A stretch of 64,000 bases of DNA from Pseudomonadales bacterium (GTDB lineage Bacteria > Pseudomonadota > Gammaproteobacteria > Pseudomonadales > Azotimanducaceae), in contig JANQPF010000009.1 of assembly GCA_028285415.1 (NCBI GenBank), positions 558,001 to 622,000 on the forward strand, in the 5' to 3' direction. How positions within the stretch are numbered: position 1 is the stretch's first letter; every line of letters starts with the position of its first letter. Under the pieces are notes generated by a model, which was given only the letters and a program-made list of their open reading frames with translations, was not told where the DNA came from and searched no databases. Shown piece after piece: positions 44,501 through 53,220 of the stretch. The position numbers and the translations under genes were made by a program.

Positions 44501-45229
44501 TCAGACATCAAGTTTAGGGAAAACATATTGTCGTAGCGCTTGCCTCAACCCTTCTCTCACCCAAACGGTTCCCGTGGAGCTTTGCTCGCTCACTTCGAAA
44601 CAGGATTCAGATGCTTGCGCACCGGTCATACCATTTTCTAATGCCTTTAGATCATCAGGTACTATTCGGGTATTCATCAGCCCAGGGCAAAACGCATTCA
44701 GTCTGATGTTTCGAGCTTCAAGAACAGGGGCAAAGCTTTGCACCATACCCACAAGAGCATGCTTGGACATTGCGTAATAGGGATCAAATGGAAGTGGTGA
44801 TAGACCTGCGACTGAAGATGTTACAACGATGTCTCCGCCGCCATTTTCAGCCATGCGCATGACGAGTGCTCGCAATCCATAAAGGGCACCATAGACATTG
44901 ACGCCCATGACCCGCTCACAGGACTTTTCGAGCCAGTCAAATGGGTCGTCTTCAATTGGTGCCTCCGGGGGGCGCGACATGATGCCTGCGTTCAAAAACG
45001 CCTTCTGAGGTACGCCGTGATCGGTCACGAAGGTATCGATCGTCGCCTCTATCACGTCTTGATCACTCACATCTACATTGTAGTAGTGAGCTGAAAACTC
45101 CTCAGCCGCTGCCGTTCCAAGCTCATCGTTAATGTCAAAGAGCGCAACCGAATATCCCCTGTTGGCTAGAAGCTCAACCAGTCCCAGGCCAAGTCCAGAT
45201 GCACCCCCTGTCACCAACCCATACCTCAT
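44501..45229 (-). CDS. Short-chain dehydrogenase/reductase
   Basis: 242 residues. TGGASGLGLGL is the cofactor loop, with Asp (ALFDIND) favouring NAD; FLNAGIMS replaces NNAG; catalytic SSVAG and YAMSK (YxxxK) are present. The C-terminus (VREGLRQALRQYVFP) is longer than in minimal SDRs. Last gene of the island operon; its ATG overlaps the stop of the luciferase-like gene (ATGA). It likely oxidises an alcohol made by the P450 or the other oxidoreductases. Confidence 0.9.
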   Translation of the reverse strand: MRYGLVTGGASGLGLGLVELLANRGYSVALFDINDELGTAAAEEFSAHYYNVDVSDQDVIEATIDTFVTDHGVPQKAFLNAGIMSRPPEAPIEDDPFDWLEKSCERVMGVNVYGALYGLRALVMRMAENGGGDIVVTSSVAGLSPLPFDPYYAMSKHALVGMVQSFAPVLEARNIRLNAFCPGLMNTRIVPDDLKALENGMTGAQASESCFEVSEQSSTGTVWVREGLRQALRQYVFPKLDV

Positions 45230-46122
45230 GACCCAACCCCATCACTCAAGTCACCCACTGCTTCCCAGTAGACTTTTAGCGCATCAATGTGGGCTCGCGG
45301 AGAAGAAAGTCCCTCACCAACACCTTGCAGGCGTTGCGCTCGCATGGAGATGAAATCTGCCCCACGATCTACCCACGCTTGTGCCTCAGACCTCCAATTC
45401 TCTGCGCCCGACTGAAAATTCACCAAAGCTTCGTGACCGAACTCGTTTAGAGCTCTACCGGAACCCTCAAGCTCGGTGTTCATCGACTGATGAGCGCGAA
45501 GATTATCCTCATGCCCACCACCATAGATGAAGCCATCCCCCATTCGCGCTGCACGCCGAAACGCGACCGGTGCAAAGCCTCCGAACCAAATAGGAATTTT
45601 TCTTTTAGGTAAGGGATTCAAACCTGCTCGGTCAATCTTGTGATACTGACCTCGATAGTCGACCAGAGATTCAGCCCAAAGCGCACGCAATACTTCAACC
45701 TGTTCCTCCTGGCGTACACCGCGATCGCTAAATGACTCGTTGAGGCTGTCGTATTCGACATAATTCCACCCCGTGCCCACGCCAAGGCGCAGCCGACCTC
45801 TTGATAGAACATCTACTTCTGCAGCTTGTTTTGCAACCAATGCTGTCTGTCGCTGCGGCAGTATGAGGATGCCGGATGCGAGACCTATACGCTGAGTACA
45901 TGCGGCAAAAAACCCGAAGAGCACAAACAGCTCATGAAAAGGATCTTGTTCTGTGTAAGGACCCCAGAGCTCGGGATCTCTACTTTCGTGTGTTGCTCCT
46001 AAAACGTGATCGTAGGCGAGTATATGAGAGTACCCGAGCCCCTCTGCAGCTTGTGCCCAATCTCTAATGACAACTGGGTCATTGCCTATCTCTTGATGCG
46101 GAAAGACAGCACCTATCCTCAT
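45226..46122 (-). CDS. Luciferase-like (LLM class) oxidoreductase
   Basis: 298 residues. LGYSHILAYDHVLGATHESRDPELWGPYTEQDPFHE at the N-terminus, QRIGLASGILILPQRQTALVAKQAAEVDVLSRGRLRLGVGTGWNYVEYDSL and IPIWFGGFAPVAFRRAARMGDGFIY match the F420-dependent branch. Ribosome site AGGAAG precedes the ATG. It sits between P450 and SDR, spaced 8 bp from the former. F420 or FMN as cofactor cannot be settled; the presence of F420 genes elsewhere in this genome would be informative. Confidence 0.88.
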   Translation of the reverse strand: MRIGAVFPHQEIGNDPVVIRDWAQAAEGLGYSHILAYDHVLGATHESRDPELWGPYTEQDPFHELFVLFGFFAACTQRIGLASGILILPQRQTALVAKQAAEVDVLSRGRLRLGVGTGWNYVEYDSLNESFSDRGVRQEEQVEVLRALWAESLVDYRGQYHKIDRAGLNPLPKRKIPIWFGGFAPVAFRRAARMGDGFIYGGGHEDNLRAHQSMNTELEGSGRALNEFGHEALVNFQSGAENWRSEAQAWVDRGADFISMRAQRLQGVGEGLSSPRAHIDALKVYWEAVGDLSDGVGS

Positions 46123-46130
46123 TCGCTTCC

Positions 46131-47372
46131 TCAGACTTTTAAACTCAGCGGCAGGGAGACAATGCCGCGTAGGGCAAAGCTTGGATGGTGCCTTACCTCA
46201 TCGTGCTTGATCGCGAGGTCTATATCAGAAAAACTGGTCAGCATCGCGCCGAACGCGGCCCGCATTTCTGCACGTGCCAGTTCCGATCCGACACAATGGT
46301 GAATGCCGGAGCCAAACGCCACGTGCGCACCCACGTTCGCACGATCTATGTCAAACTCGTCTGATAAAGGAAATTTGCTTTCGTCATGGTTGGCTGCAGC
46401 GTAGACGAGCATCAGTCGCATGCCTTTCGCGATGCGGTGTCCGTCCAGCTCTGTATCTTCGGTGGCCCAACGAAATAGTCCAGTGACTGGCGATTCAAAG
46501 CGCAACACTTCCTCAACAAACTTCTTGATATCCTCCGGACGTTCTCTAAGCCTCTTTTGCAATGCCTTGTCGCGAGTTAAATGAAAGAGACCAGCAGCAA
46601 TTCCGTTGGTTGTCGTTTCGTTTCCGGCTACAAGAATCTGTTCGATGACGGAGAGTATCTCCTGGTCTGTCAGCGATCGACCACCCTCCACTTTAGCGTT
46701 CGCCACATCAGACAGAATGTCATCAAGTGGATCCACCTGCCGTTCACGAGCACGCTCGATGAGATAGTGTTGCATTTCGACCACCAATCGAGCGGCTGCG
46801 ACAATTTCTTCCTCTTCAGGACCTAGCAATCCCAAGCCGATTAACCAGGCATCACACCAAGCTTTGAAGGTGATGTAGTTATCTCTGGGTATACCAATCT
46901 GATCAGCGATTACTTTTAAGGGCACGGGGACCGCTAGATCAGCCACACCATCACACTGCCCTGCTTCTCGAAAACGATCTATCTCGTCGCCAATAACCGT
47001 GTCTATGTAGTCGCCCATTTCGCGTACCCGTTTGGGACGGAACGCAACGTTTACCAGATCACGATACATACTATGGGCTGGTTCATCACAATTCTGCAGA
47101 GAGGGCGTGCTACGTCCGAAGCCTTCTTCCCGGACGATACGATCCGCTTCATCACTCCTGTTAAGTGCGCTTTCGGAACCAGGCGGTGCCATACTGGAAA
47201 ACAACTTTGGTTGGGTGATGACTTCCCGTAACAAATCGTACTTGCTGATAATGTACATGTCTGGTTCCGGCATGCGATAAACCGGTGCATGCTGGTGCAG
47301 CTCTTTGTAATGCGACCAGGGGCAGTGCTGCACCACAGGATCCATCAGGGATTTTTGAATCTCCGCGCTCAC
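46131..47372 (-). CDS. Cytochrome P450
   Basis: 413 residues from GTG 47372, which has AGGAG six bases before it; a TTG at 47390 is the upstream alternative. P450 hallmarks: I-helix VAGNETTTNG, ExxR in EEVLRFES, and heme loop AFGSGIHHCVGSELARAEM with the Cys ligand. Bacterial class I type, soluble, needing a ferredoxin and reductase that are not encoded nearby. Relatives hydroxylate terpenes, steroids or fatty acids. Flanked by nitroreductase and luciferase-like genes of the same operon. Confidence 0.93.
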   Translation of the reverse strand: MSAEIQKSLMDPVVQHCPWSHYKELHQHAPVYRMPEPDMYIISKYDLLREVITQPKLFSSMAPPGSESALNRSDEADRIVREEGFGRSTPSLQNCDEPAHSMYRDLVNVAFRPKRVREMGDYIDTVIGDEIDRFREAGQCDGVADLAVPVPLKVIADQIGIPRDNYITFKAWCDAWLIGLGLLGPEEEEIVAAARLVVEMQHYLIERARERQVDPLDDILSDVANAKVEGGRSLTDQEILSVIEQILVAGNETTTNGIAAGLFHLTRDKALQKRLRERPEDIKKFVEEVLRFESPVTGLFRWATEDTELDGHRIAKGMRLMLVYAAANHDESKFPLSDEFDIDRANVGAHVAFGSGIHHCVGSELARAEMRAAFGAMLTSFSDIDLAIKHDEVRHHPSFALRGIVSLPLSLKV

Positions 47373-47383
47373 TTCATTCTCCT

Positions 47384-48001
47384 TTACCAACCATTGCTGT
47401 GCACAAACGTTTCCACTGGCTTACGAGCTAGCGGTCCAAAACCGATATCCGGCCAACCCATGGGTAAATACGCTCCGATGTAGACATCATCAGGAATATC
47501 TAGCACCTCGCGTATGAACGGCTCCGCCGCTCTCTGGTATGTCGTGAGACACGTTCCTAAACCCAACGCTCGTGCAGCTACGAGAATGTTCTGAGTCGCC
47601 GGGTAAACGGCAGACCAGACGAAACTCTCATCCGGATTGTCGGGCGGATAAACCGCTCTGCCGCAAACAAGTATGTGTACTGGTATTTCTTCCAGACGTT
47701 TGGCGAGATTAAGAGCGCCTTCCAACATGCGTCTTTGCACTTTATCCACTTGCCCTTCAGCACCACCAAACGCCAGTGTGGCTTGTTCAACCACAGGTGC
47801 CATGACCGACGCGATACCTTCACCCAACCGAGATCTCAACTGGGGATCTGTAACAACAACAAAGTCCCAGCCCTGCGTATTGCCCGGGCTGGGTGCCCGA
47901 GTTGCTGCGTAGAGAACCTTGTCGATCAAAGCTTGATCGACTGGATCCGCTTTGAAATAGCGAATGGCTCTGCAGGTTTCCATAGCTTCAAAGACTTCCA
48001 T
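47384..48001 (-). CDS. Nitroreductase family protein
   Basis: 205 residues. The FMN-binding start RAIRYFKADPVDQALIDKVLYAATRAPSPGNTQGWDFVVV is characteristic, as are VWSAVYPATQNILVAARALGLGTCLTTYQ and GYLPMGWP-type C-terminal sequence. The family reduces nitro groups, quinones, enones or flavins with NAD(P)H, using FMN as a homodimer. The gene starts one base after the stop of the small dabb-type gene. In this operon it might supply reduced flavin to the luciferase-like enzyme or reduce a conjugated double bond. Confidence 0.9.
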   Translation of the reverse strand: MEVFEAMETCRAIRYFKADPVDQALIDKVLYAATRAPSPGNTQGWDFVVVTDPQLRSRLGEGIASVMAPVVEQATLAFGGAEGQVDKVQRRMLEGALNLAKRLEEIPVHILVCGRAVYPPDNPDESFVWSAVYPATQNILVAARALGLGTCLTTYQRAAEPFIREVLDIPDDVYIGAYLPMGWPDIGFGPLARKPVETFVHSNGW

Positions 48002-48002
48002 G

Positions 48003-48344
48003 CTATTTTTCCATCAACCGTTCAGTGATTGGTCCATAAACCTGAGCAGCCACGTCATCTAGGCTGATCGCATCGCTTACATTCATCCCGCCACCCGCGA
48101 CGGCTTCGTTTAGTGCCGTAAGGCACGCATCTGGGTCTTCTGTTTCAAGTTCATAAATTGCGAGGTACTTATGTACAGACGCTTCCCCGCGCACCGGATC
48201 ACCAGCCACAGCGAAGCGTTGCGCGGCTACGAATCCGGGCACCTGCAGCACTTCCCCCATGTGGATCTCGTTGTACCACTGGTTGTATTCATGATCCCGT
48301 CCCGCAACGGCATTGCTATATACCGCCATAATGTATTTACTCAT
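48003..48344 (-). CDS. Small EthD/dabb-type protein
   Basis: 113 residues with AGGAG before the ATG. The motif NQWYNEIHMGEVLQVPGFVAAQRF is typical of ferredoxin-like alpha-beta barrel proteins related to EthD and stress-responsive A/B-barrel proteins. Such proteins occur in catabolic operons with P450s and oxygenases and are thought to bind or transform intermediates. No catalytic residue can be named. Confidence 0.78.
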   Translation of the reverse strand: MSKYIMAVYSNAVAGRDHEYNQWYNEIHMGEVLQVPGFVAAQRFAVAGDPVRGEASVHKYLAIYELETEDPDACLTALNEAVAGGGMNVSDAISLDDVAAQVYGPITERLMEK

Positions 48345-48381
48345 TCCGAATCTCCTGTGGTTCCGTATCTCATAACATCAG

Positions 48382-49788
48382 CTACTCATTGCGGCCCGCT
48401 TGAAGTGCTGCCTGCTGACCGGCGATGCGGCCAAAGACAATCGCGTTTGCAATAGAATTGCCGCCACCAATGTAACGCTCGCCGAGCACGTCACCTGTGG
48501 TTTCTCCAGCCGCATAGAGGCCTTCGATAACCTGGCCTCGCGTATCCAGCACTTGCGTTCGTTTGTTTATTCGAAGACCCGTGGACGTGAGGCATACGAT
48601 CGCCGGGAAGATCTCGACGGCATAGTACGGAGGTGTACTGACTGGCTTCATTTCTTCATGCGATTTGAAGAACATGCTATCGCCACCTTCCTCAATGTCC
48701 GCGTTGTACCGGGTTAGCGTCGCGTTTAACGACCCTGGTCGGATTCCGCACTTCTCTTCCAACTCGGCAAAAGAGTCAGCCTGCAAAACTTTGCCTGTTT
48801 TAAGCTGACTGTCGATTTCGTCCGTTACCCAATTGAGCGATATGATTCCTGCAGCGAACGCGTCTTCGTATTGCTTGTTTGGTTTGGCCGTTTTGCGTGC
48901 TTCATCATCAAACACAGCAAAACAGGAACCACCTGTCTGGGCTGCGATAACACCGGACATCACGGCGTACTCCGCCATCTCGTTCACAAACCGACGACCC
49001 TCTCGGTTAATGTAGACAAGCCACCCAGGCACAAAGACTTCGAGCTCTTTCTTGAAGTTCGGCGTCGTGAGCAACAATCCACGGTTGAATCCAACGATGT
49101 CGGCGCCCGCTTGCTCGCCGAGCACCAAGCCGTCACCCAAACAGTGTTCGTTCCCGATATACCAGACTTTCTCAGCCTGTGAGGCTGCGTCAGGGTAGTA
49201 CTTGTTAAGGAAGTAAGGGTTTGCGCCGAAGCCTCCCGTCGCCAAGACTACCGCGTTTGCTGTGATGACAGCATCGCCGGTCTTAATACCGCGTACAGCT
49301 CCAGCTGTGTCTACCACCAGGTCTGTGAGACGTGAATTTAGGACAACATCAACATTGCGCTTACTCACCGTGCGATCTAAGACTTCAGCAATTTCTGCCC
49401 CCCTACCCGCTGCAGGGTGGCCTCTAGGTACACTCTCCACACCTGAGCTGTAGAGTTCCGACGGTGGGAAATTAGCGCCCAGTTCAATGAGCCACTCCAG
49501 ATCTTTTGCCGCGTTTTCACACAGGGTGCGCGCCAGGGACGCGTCGACTCGATACTGATTGAGCGTCATGTAGTACTCAAACATCGCGTCTACCGAATCG
49601 GTGATACCTCTGGCTTCCTGCACACTCGTCCCGGCAGCGTAGTACACGCCACCCGATAGGGCGGTTGATCCACCTAACTTCTCATCTGCCTCAATCAGTG
49701 CAACAGTGGCATGTGCATCCGCCGCCTCAATAGCAGCAGCCATACCAGCACCACCGCCCCCAACAACGATTACGTCATAATCTGCCAT
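48382..49788 (-). CDS. FAD-dependent dehydrogenase, fumarate reductase/ketosteroid dehydrogenase type
   Basis: 468 residues from ATG 49788, AGGAG seven bases before; a frame to 49836 has none. FAD motifs: DVIVVGGGGAGMAAAIEAAD, EKLGGSTALSGGVYYAAGT, VVLATGGFGAN, and C-terminal GLYAAGETTGDVLGERYIGGGNSIANAIVFGRIAG. This is the fumarate reductase/succinate dehydrogenase flavoprotein fold, which includes 3-ketosteroid delta-1-dehydrogenases. It probably introduces or reduces a C=C bond next to a carbonyl. The ring substrate is not readable, but steroid- or terpenoid-like compounds would fit with the P450. Confidence 0.9.
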   Translation of the reverse strand: MADYDVIVVGGGGAGMAAAIEAADAHATVALIEADEKLGGSTALSGGVYYAAGTSVQEARGITDSVDAMFEYYMTLNQYRVDASLARTLCENAAKDLEWLIELGANFPPSELYSSGVESVPRGHPAAGRGAEIAEVLDRTVSKRNVDVVLNSRLTDLVVDTAGAVRGIKTGDAVITANAVVLATGGFGANPYFLNKYYPDAASQAEKVWYIGNEHCLGDGLVLGEQAGADIVGFNRGLLLTTPNFKKELEVFVPGWLVYINREGRRFVNEMAEYAVMSGVIAAQTGGSCFAVFDDEARKTAKPNKQYEDAFAAGIISLNWVTDEIDSQLKTGKVLQADSFAELEEKCGIRPGSLNATLTRYNADIEEGGDSMFFKSHEEMKPVSTPPYYAVEIFPAIVCLTSTGLRINKRTQVLDTRGQVIEGLYAAGETTGDVLGERYIGGGNSIANAIVFGRIAGQQAALQAGRNE

Positions 49789-49810
49789 CAACCCACTCCT
49801 GTTCTTTGTG

Positions 49811-50545
49811 CTAAGCGCCGTGTTGCCAGTCGACATCTCCGTAGAGATCAGCTTTTACCCGGTCGCAGTATTCAACCAGGGACGAATAAGACCGCGCTAT
49901 TTCAACGTGTGGATTTGGTAGAGGGAAATGAATGAATGAAGCCAAAATAGAGTAGAGGCCAGCATCAATCGTTGAAGGCGCATCATCAAAAAGAAAAGGT
50001 TTATCGCCGAGGAAGTGCGCTAAAGCATCCAGCTTATCGCGCAGCGCCTGACGTACAAACTCGATGTCGTATCGGCCTAAACGGTAGCCATGCAGCATGC
50101 CGTTGATGACTCTATCTTTTGCTGCCTCTATCGCCATAGCTATTTGATCCTCTGGAAGATCTCGCATCGCAAAGCGCACAAAGGATTCAGCGTCCCCATC
50201 CACCCAACGTCCATAAATCATGATGTAGAAAAGCTCGTGCTCGCATAGCGTCTTAACTAAAGTGCCAAGCGACTTCTGCGCCACATTCAAACGCTCATCA
50301 TTTAAGGCGTCCCCATGCTTTGCTTTTAGATATTCGATGATGATCGATGAGTCGCCAATGGTCTCGTTATCAACTTCGACGAATGGGATCAGCCCTCGAG
50401 GCGCCTGCGCAGTCAGTTCATTTATTGCGCCAAGCTTGCTCTCGTAACTGATGTCGGCCATGCGCAACCAGGTTTCCAGCCGGTAAATGAACGGACTGAC
50501 ATCCCCTAACGATTCATATCTCCCGGTTCTTGATAGTGTCAGCAT
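49811..50545 (-). CDS. Glutathione S-transferase family protein
   Basis: 244 residues. The thioredoxin-like half carries APRGLIPFVEVDNETIGDSSIIIEYL, with the cis-Pro and the glutathione-contact Asp-Ser, in the style of Fax/metaxin-like GSTs. The all-helical half follows. It starts 3 bp after the TetR stop and is the first enzyme of the island operon. It may conjugate, isomerise or dehalogenate a pathway intermediate. A fragment of a second GST is at 52587-52742. Confidence 0.87.
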   Translation of the reverse strand: MLTLSRTGRYESLGDVSPFIYRLETWLRMADISYESKLGAINELTAQAPRGLIPFVEVDNETIGDSSIIIEYLKAKHGDALNDERLNVAQKSLGTLVKTLCEHELFYIMIYGRWVDGDAESFVRFAMRDLPEDQIAMAIEAAKDRVINGMLHGYRLGRYDIEFVRQALRDKLDALAHFLGDKPFLFDDAPSTIDAGLYSILASFIHFPLPNPHVEIARSYSSLVEYCDRVKADLYGDVDWQHGA

Positions 50546-50548
50546 GTC

Positions 50549-51166
50549 TTAATTCCTGATGATCAAAGCGGTGAAGGCATCAATGAACTGCTCAAATCTA
50601 TTGGTGCCGGAATCTATGAGAACGTTTGCAGCAACGGCATTAGTCTGCATTGCGCGAAGCAATGGACCTGCCACCTTCGGATCTGTGCGTTTGGGCAAAG
50701 TGCCATCAGCTATGGCATCTTCGATGATGGCTTCAAATAACGCGTCCAGCTGACTAATTGCCTTATTGACAGGTTCGAAGCGCAAAGGCTCACGTACGGA
50801 TTCGAGTTGCATTGCGAGCCCTAACCTTTGCATCACGCCATCTTCCCGGTAGAGCTCAATACACGCAGCCGAGATATTGGTTAACCGGTCGCGCCATGAA
50901 CCACCCTGATTCACAGCCGCCTGAAAGCGCACCAAGATCTGTTCGTACATATCGGTAGCTGCTTCGACAAGAATGTCCGTCTTGGAAGGGAAATACCTAT
51001 AGATCGCAGGTGCGGTGAGTCCTGCAGCCTTAGCGATCTCAGAAAGACTTGTATCGGCAACACCCTTTCGCGCAACGAGTTCTGCACCAACGGTAACGAT
51101 GAGCCTTCGCGTTTCCTCGCCAGAAACTCCCTCAGGTCGTCCCGGCTTGCGAGCAAATCCAGCCAT
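50549..51166 (-). CDS. TetR/AcrR family transcriptional regulator
   Basis: 205 residues. Helix-turn-helix: RRLIVTVGAELVARKGVADTSLSEIAKAAGLTAPAIYRYFPSKTDI. The N-terminus is basic (RKPGRPEG), common in this family. It is the first gene of the eight-gene island operon, so it is probably autoregulated through the AT-rich dyad 18 bp upstream of its ATG. Its ligand should be the pathway substrate or an intermediate. Confidence 0.9.
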   Translation of the reverse strand: MAGFARKPGRPEGVSGEETRRLIVTVGAELVARKGVADTSLSEIAKAAGLTAPAIYRYFPSKTDILVEAATDMYEQILVRFQAAVNQGGSWRDRLTNISAACIELYREDGVMQRLGLAMQLESVREPLRFEPVNKAISQLDALFEAIIEDAIADGTLPKRTDPKVAGPLLRAMQTNAVAANVLIDSGTNRFEQFIDAFTALIIRN

Positions 51167-51183
51167 TCATATATCCTCACATC

Positions 51184-51208
51184 AATAAATAAATAATATT
51201 TATTTATT
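51184..51208 (-). promoter_or_regulatory. AT-rich dyad at the head of the island operon
   Basis: AATAAATAAAT-AAT-ATTTATTTATT is a perfect inverted repeat with 11-bp arms, 18-42 bp upstream of the TetR ATG. It may be both operator and -10 region. Simple AT-rich sequence lowers its weight as a specific site. Confidence 0.45.
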
Positions 51209-51272
51209 ATTTCGGGTCAAGTAAAATCTTTGAAGCCTTGGTCGCACTTTTACGAAAGCAATCAATCAATAC

Positions 51273-51294
51273 CTCCCAGTGAGGCAACTGGGAG
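51273..51294. repeat. 8-bp-stem inverted repeat between island gene blocks
   Basis: CTCCCAGT-GAGGCA-ACTGGGAG is a perfect stem of 8 bp with a 6-nt loop, in the 397-bp space between the TetR gene and the luciferase-like gene. No T-run follows. It could be a leftover of an insertion or a recombinase site; its function is unknown. Confidence 0.35.
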
Positions 51295-51357
51295 AGTTCG
51301 GAAAAATCGACGTCTACTTGTTCCGTTTGATCCCACGAGACCGATTACAGGGATTGA

Positions 51358-51549
51358 CCACTCTCGAAAAAAGTTCTTGACCAGGGAGAGCACATTGAGC
51401 TGCAGGACCTTCTGGTGGCGATTAACCAGACGGGTGCCGACGATGAGTTGTTTGTCTTCCCTGGTAAGCGCACCCGTATGGGTCAACGTTTGCGACGCTG
51501 GTGCCCGGGGCTGCTCTGGAAGAACGTACACGATGCTGAAAGATTTTAA
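51358..51549 (+). pseudogene. Possible C-terminal fragment of a tyrosine recombinase
   Basis: 63 codons open between TGA and TAA, without a usable start. The translation begins PLSKKVLDQ, then LFVFPGKRTRMGQRLRRW and NVHDAERF. Order and spacing resemble the central part of phage-type integrases (VPLS...L, LFP, HDxRxxF), but the catalytic Arg after HD and the Tyr are absent. If correct, this is the decayed integrase of the island. The match is by eye only and could be coincidence. Confidence 0.35.
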
Positions 51550-51563
51550 GACAGGAGAAAGAA

Positions 51564-52583
51564 ATGGGTGACCTGAAGATTGGTCTGCAACTGGGGTACT
51601 GGGGCGCGGGTCCCAACCCCAAAATGGTGGAAATGGCACAGGAGGCTGAGAAGCTTGGCTACGATGCTGTCTTTACCGCAGAAGCCTGGGGTTCTGATGT
51701 ATTTACGCCGCTCGCGTGGATTGGAGCGCATACCGAACGCATTCGACTCGGTACCGGCATCGCGCAGTTGTCGGCGCGCGCGCCAACAGCAACAGCCATG
51801 GCCGCGATGACTCTGGATCACCTTTCCGGTGGCCGCGTAATTCTGGGACTGGGTGTATCAGGACCCCAGGTAGTGGAGGGCTGGTATGGTCGACCCTTCG
51901 GTAAACCGCTGGCCCGAACCAGAGAGTATGTGAACATCATTCGCCAGGTGCTGGCACACCAGGAGCCGGTCTCCAATGATGGGGAACATTATCCGTTGCC
52001 TTACACGGGTGAGGGGGCCTGGGGGTTGGGTAAACCACTCAAATCTATCGTTCATCCGCTGCGTGATGATCTGCCGATCTTCCTCGGTGCCGAAGGCCCC
52101 AAAAACGTCACCATGACCGCCGAAATTGCGGATGGCTGGTTGCCGCTATATTACTCGCCGTATCGGCAGGAGGTCTATGCGGATCAGTTGAAAGGCGCAA
52201 AGCCCGGTTTTGAAATCATGCAGGGCATCCCCGTCATCATTAATGATGATATTGAAGAAGCGCTGATTCCGATCAAGCGCAGTCTTGCGCTTTATATTGG
52301 CGGCATGGGTGCGAAAGATCGCAATTTCCACAACGAACTGGTCAAGCGCATGGGCTTCGAACAAGAAGCTGAAACCATTCAAGATCTGTTCCTTAACGGC
52401 AAGAAAGACGAGGCGGCGAAGGCGGTGCCGACGCAACTGGCGGACGAGATTTCCCTCGTGGGCTCTGTTGATCGCATCAAGGATCGTTTGAATGCCTGGC
52501 GTGAGACGCCCGTGACTTCACTACTGGTGGGTACACAGAGCAAAGACGAGCTACGCTCCTTCGCAGAACTTGTGCTCGGTTAA
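51564..52583 (+). CDS. Luciferase-like (LLM class) F420-type oxidoreductase
   Basis: 339 residues, AGGAG six bases before the ATG. LGYDAVFTAEAWGSDVFTPLAWIGAHTERIRLGTGIAQLSARAPTATAMAAMTLDHLSGGRVILGLGVSGPQVVEGWYG is the full luciferase-like core of the F420-dependent group. It is alone on the plus strand, between decayed sequence on both sides, and seems intact. It lies just before the GST fragment, so an older catabolic block may have stood here. Confidence 0.9.
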   Translation: MGDLKIGLQLGYWGAGPNPKMVEMAQEAEKLGYDAVFTAEAWGSDVFTPLAWIGAHTERIRLGTGIAQLSARAPTATAMAAMTLDHLSGGRVILGLGVSGPQVVEGWYGRPFGKPLARTREYVNIIRQVLAHQEPVSNDGEHYPLPYTGEGAWGLGKPLKSIVHPLRDDLPIFLGAEGPKNVTMTAEIADGWLPLYYSPYRQEVYADQLKGAKPGFEIMQGIPVIINDDIEEALIPIKRSLALYIGGMGAKDRNFHNELVKRMGFEQEAETIQDLFLNGKKDEAAKAVPTQLADEISLVGSVDRIKDRLNAWRETPVTSLLVGTQSKDELRSFAELVLG

Positions 52584-52586
52584 TAA

Positions 52587-52742
52587 GTGTCTGCCGCAGC
52601 GCCCGATATCAAGTTATTTGAACTGGGCCCGACTCGATCAGGTCGGGTTCGGTGGGCGCTGCGGGAATCAGGTCTGGAATATGAGTCACTCGGCAAAGAC
52701 ATCATACCGGTAGGTATCCAAGTAATCGTCAGATGTACTTGA
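52587..52742 (+). pseudogene. Truncated glutathione S-transferase (N-terminal fragment)
   Basis: A 51-codon frame with GTG start, 3 bp after the luciferase-like gene, reads IKLFELGPTRSGRVRWALRESGLEYESLGKDI, the first strand-helix-strand of a GST thioredoxin fold, then loses similarity and stops. The remaining 150 or so residues of a GST are missing in all frames nearby. It shows that the gene pair luciferase-like/GST was once longer. Confidence 0.6.
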
Positions 52743-52826
52743 TTCGCCGATTGTTGAAAGGTCACCTGCACGGATTAGGTACGCCGATCATCGACACAGG
52801 GATGAGTGTCAACATAGCCGAGAATT

Positions 52827-52982
52827 CTAGACTCGTTGGTGCATCACCGACTTGTCGTCTGGTGAACGAAGCTCGACGACGATTTGCCACGGCCCTTCTG
52901 AAACCAATTGCCCTTCACCCGCTTTGACCGGCACGTTGCGAAGTGCTGCTTGAGCTCTGGCATTCTCGACCCAGCTGGCCAT
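52827..52982 (-). CDS. Possible small protein, 51 residues
   Basis: ATG at 52982 follows GGAGA at 6-bp spacing. The translation (MASWVENARAQAALRNVPVK...) is polar with an acidic C-terminal part and no membrane segment. I recognise no family. It could be a remnant of a longer gene. Confidence 0.3.
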   Translation of the reverse strand: MASWVENARAQAALRNVPVKAGEGQLVSEGPWQIVVELRSPDDKSVMHQRV

Positions 52983-53220
52983 TCGAAATCTCCATCAAGG
53001 AATCCCGTCCAGCATCCAATCAATTGCTAGCCTGGACAACAAAAAATCGCCACGAAAGGTATACAACAACCTGCTCTATGTACTGCTATACCTCCGGGAA
53101 TCCCACTAACCATGCGTGTTTGCCAGTGACCAAACTGGTCTGTGGTAGAGAAATGTGCAGAGTTCATTTCCGTTCCTTGAGAGATCCTTGGCCATAAATA
53201 CTCGACAAGGAGATAGAGAA

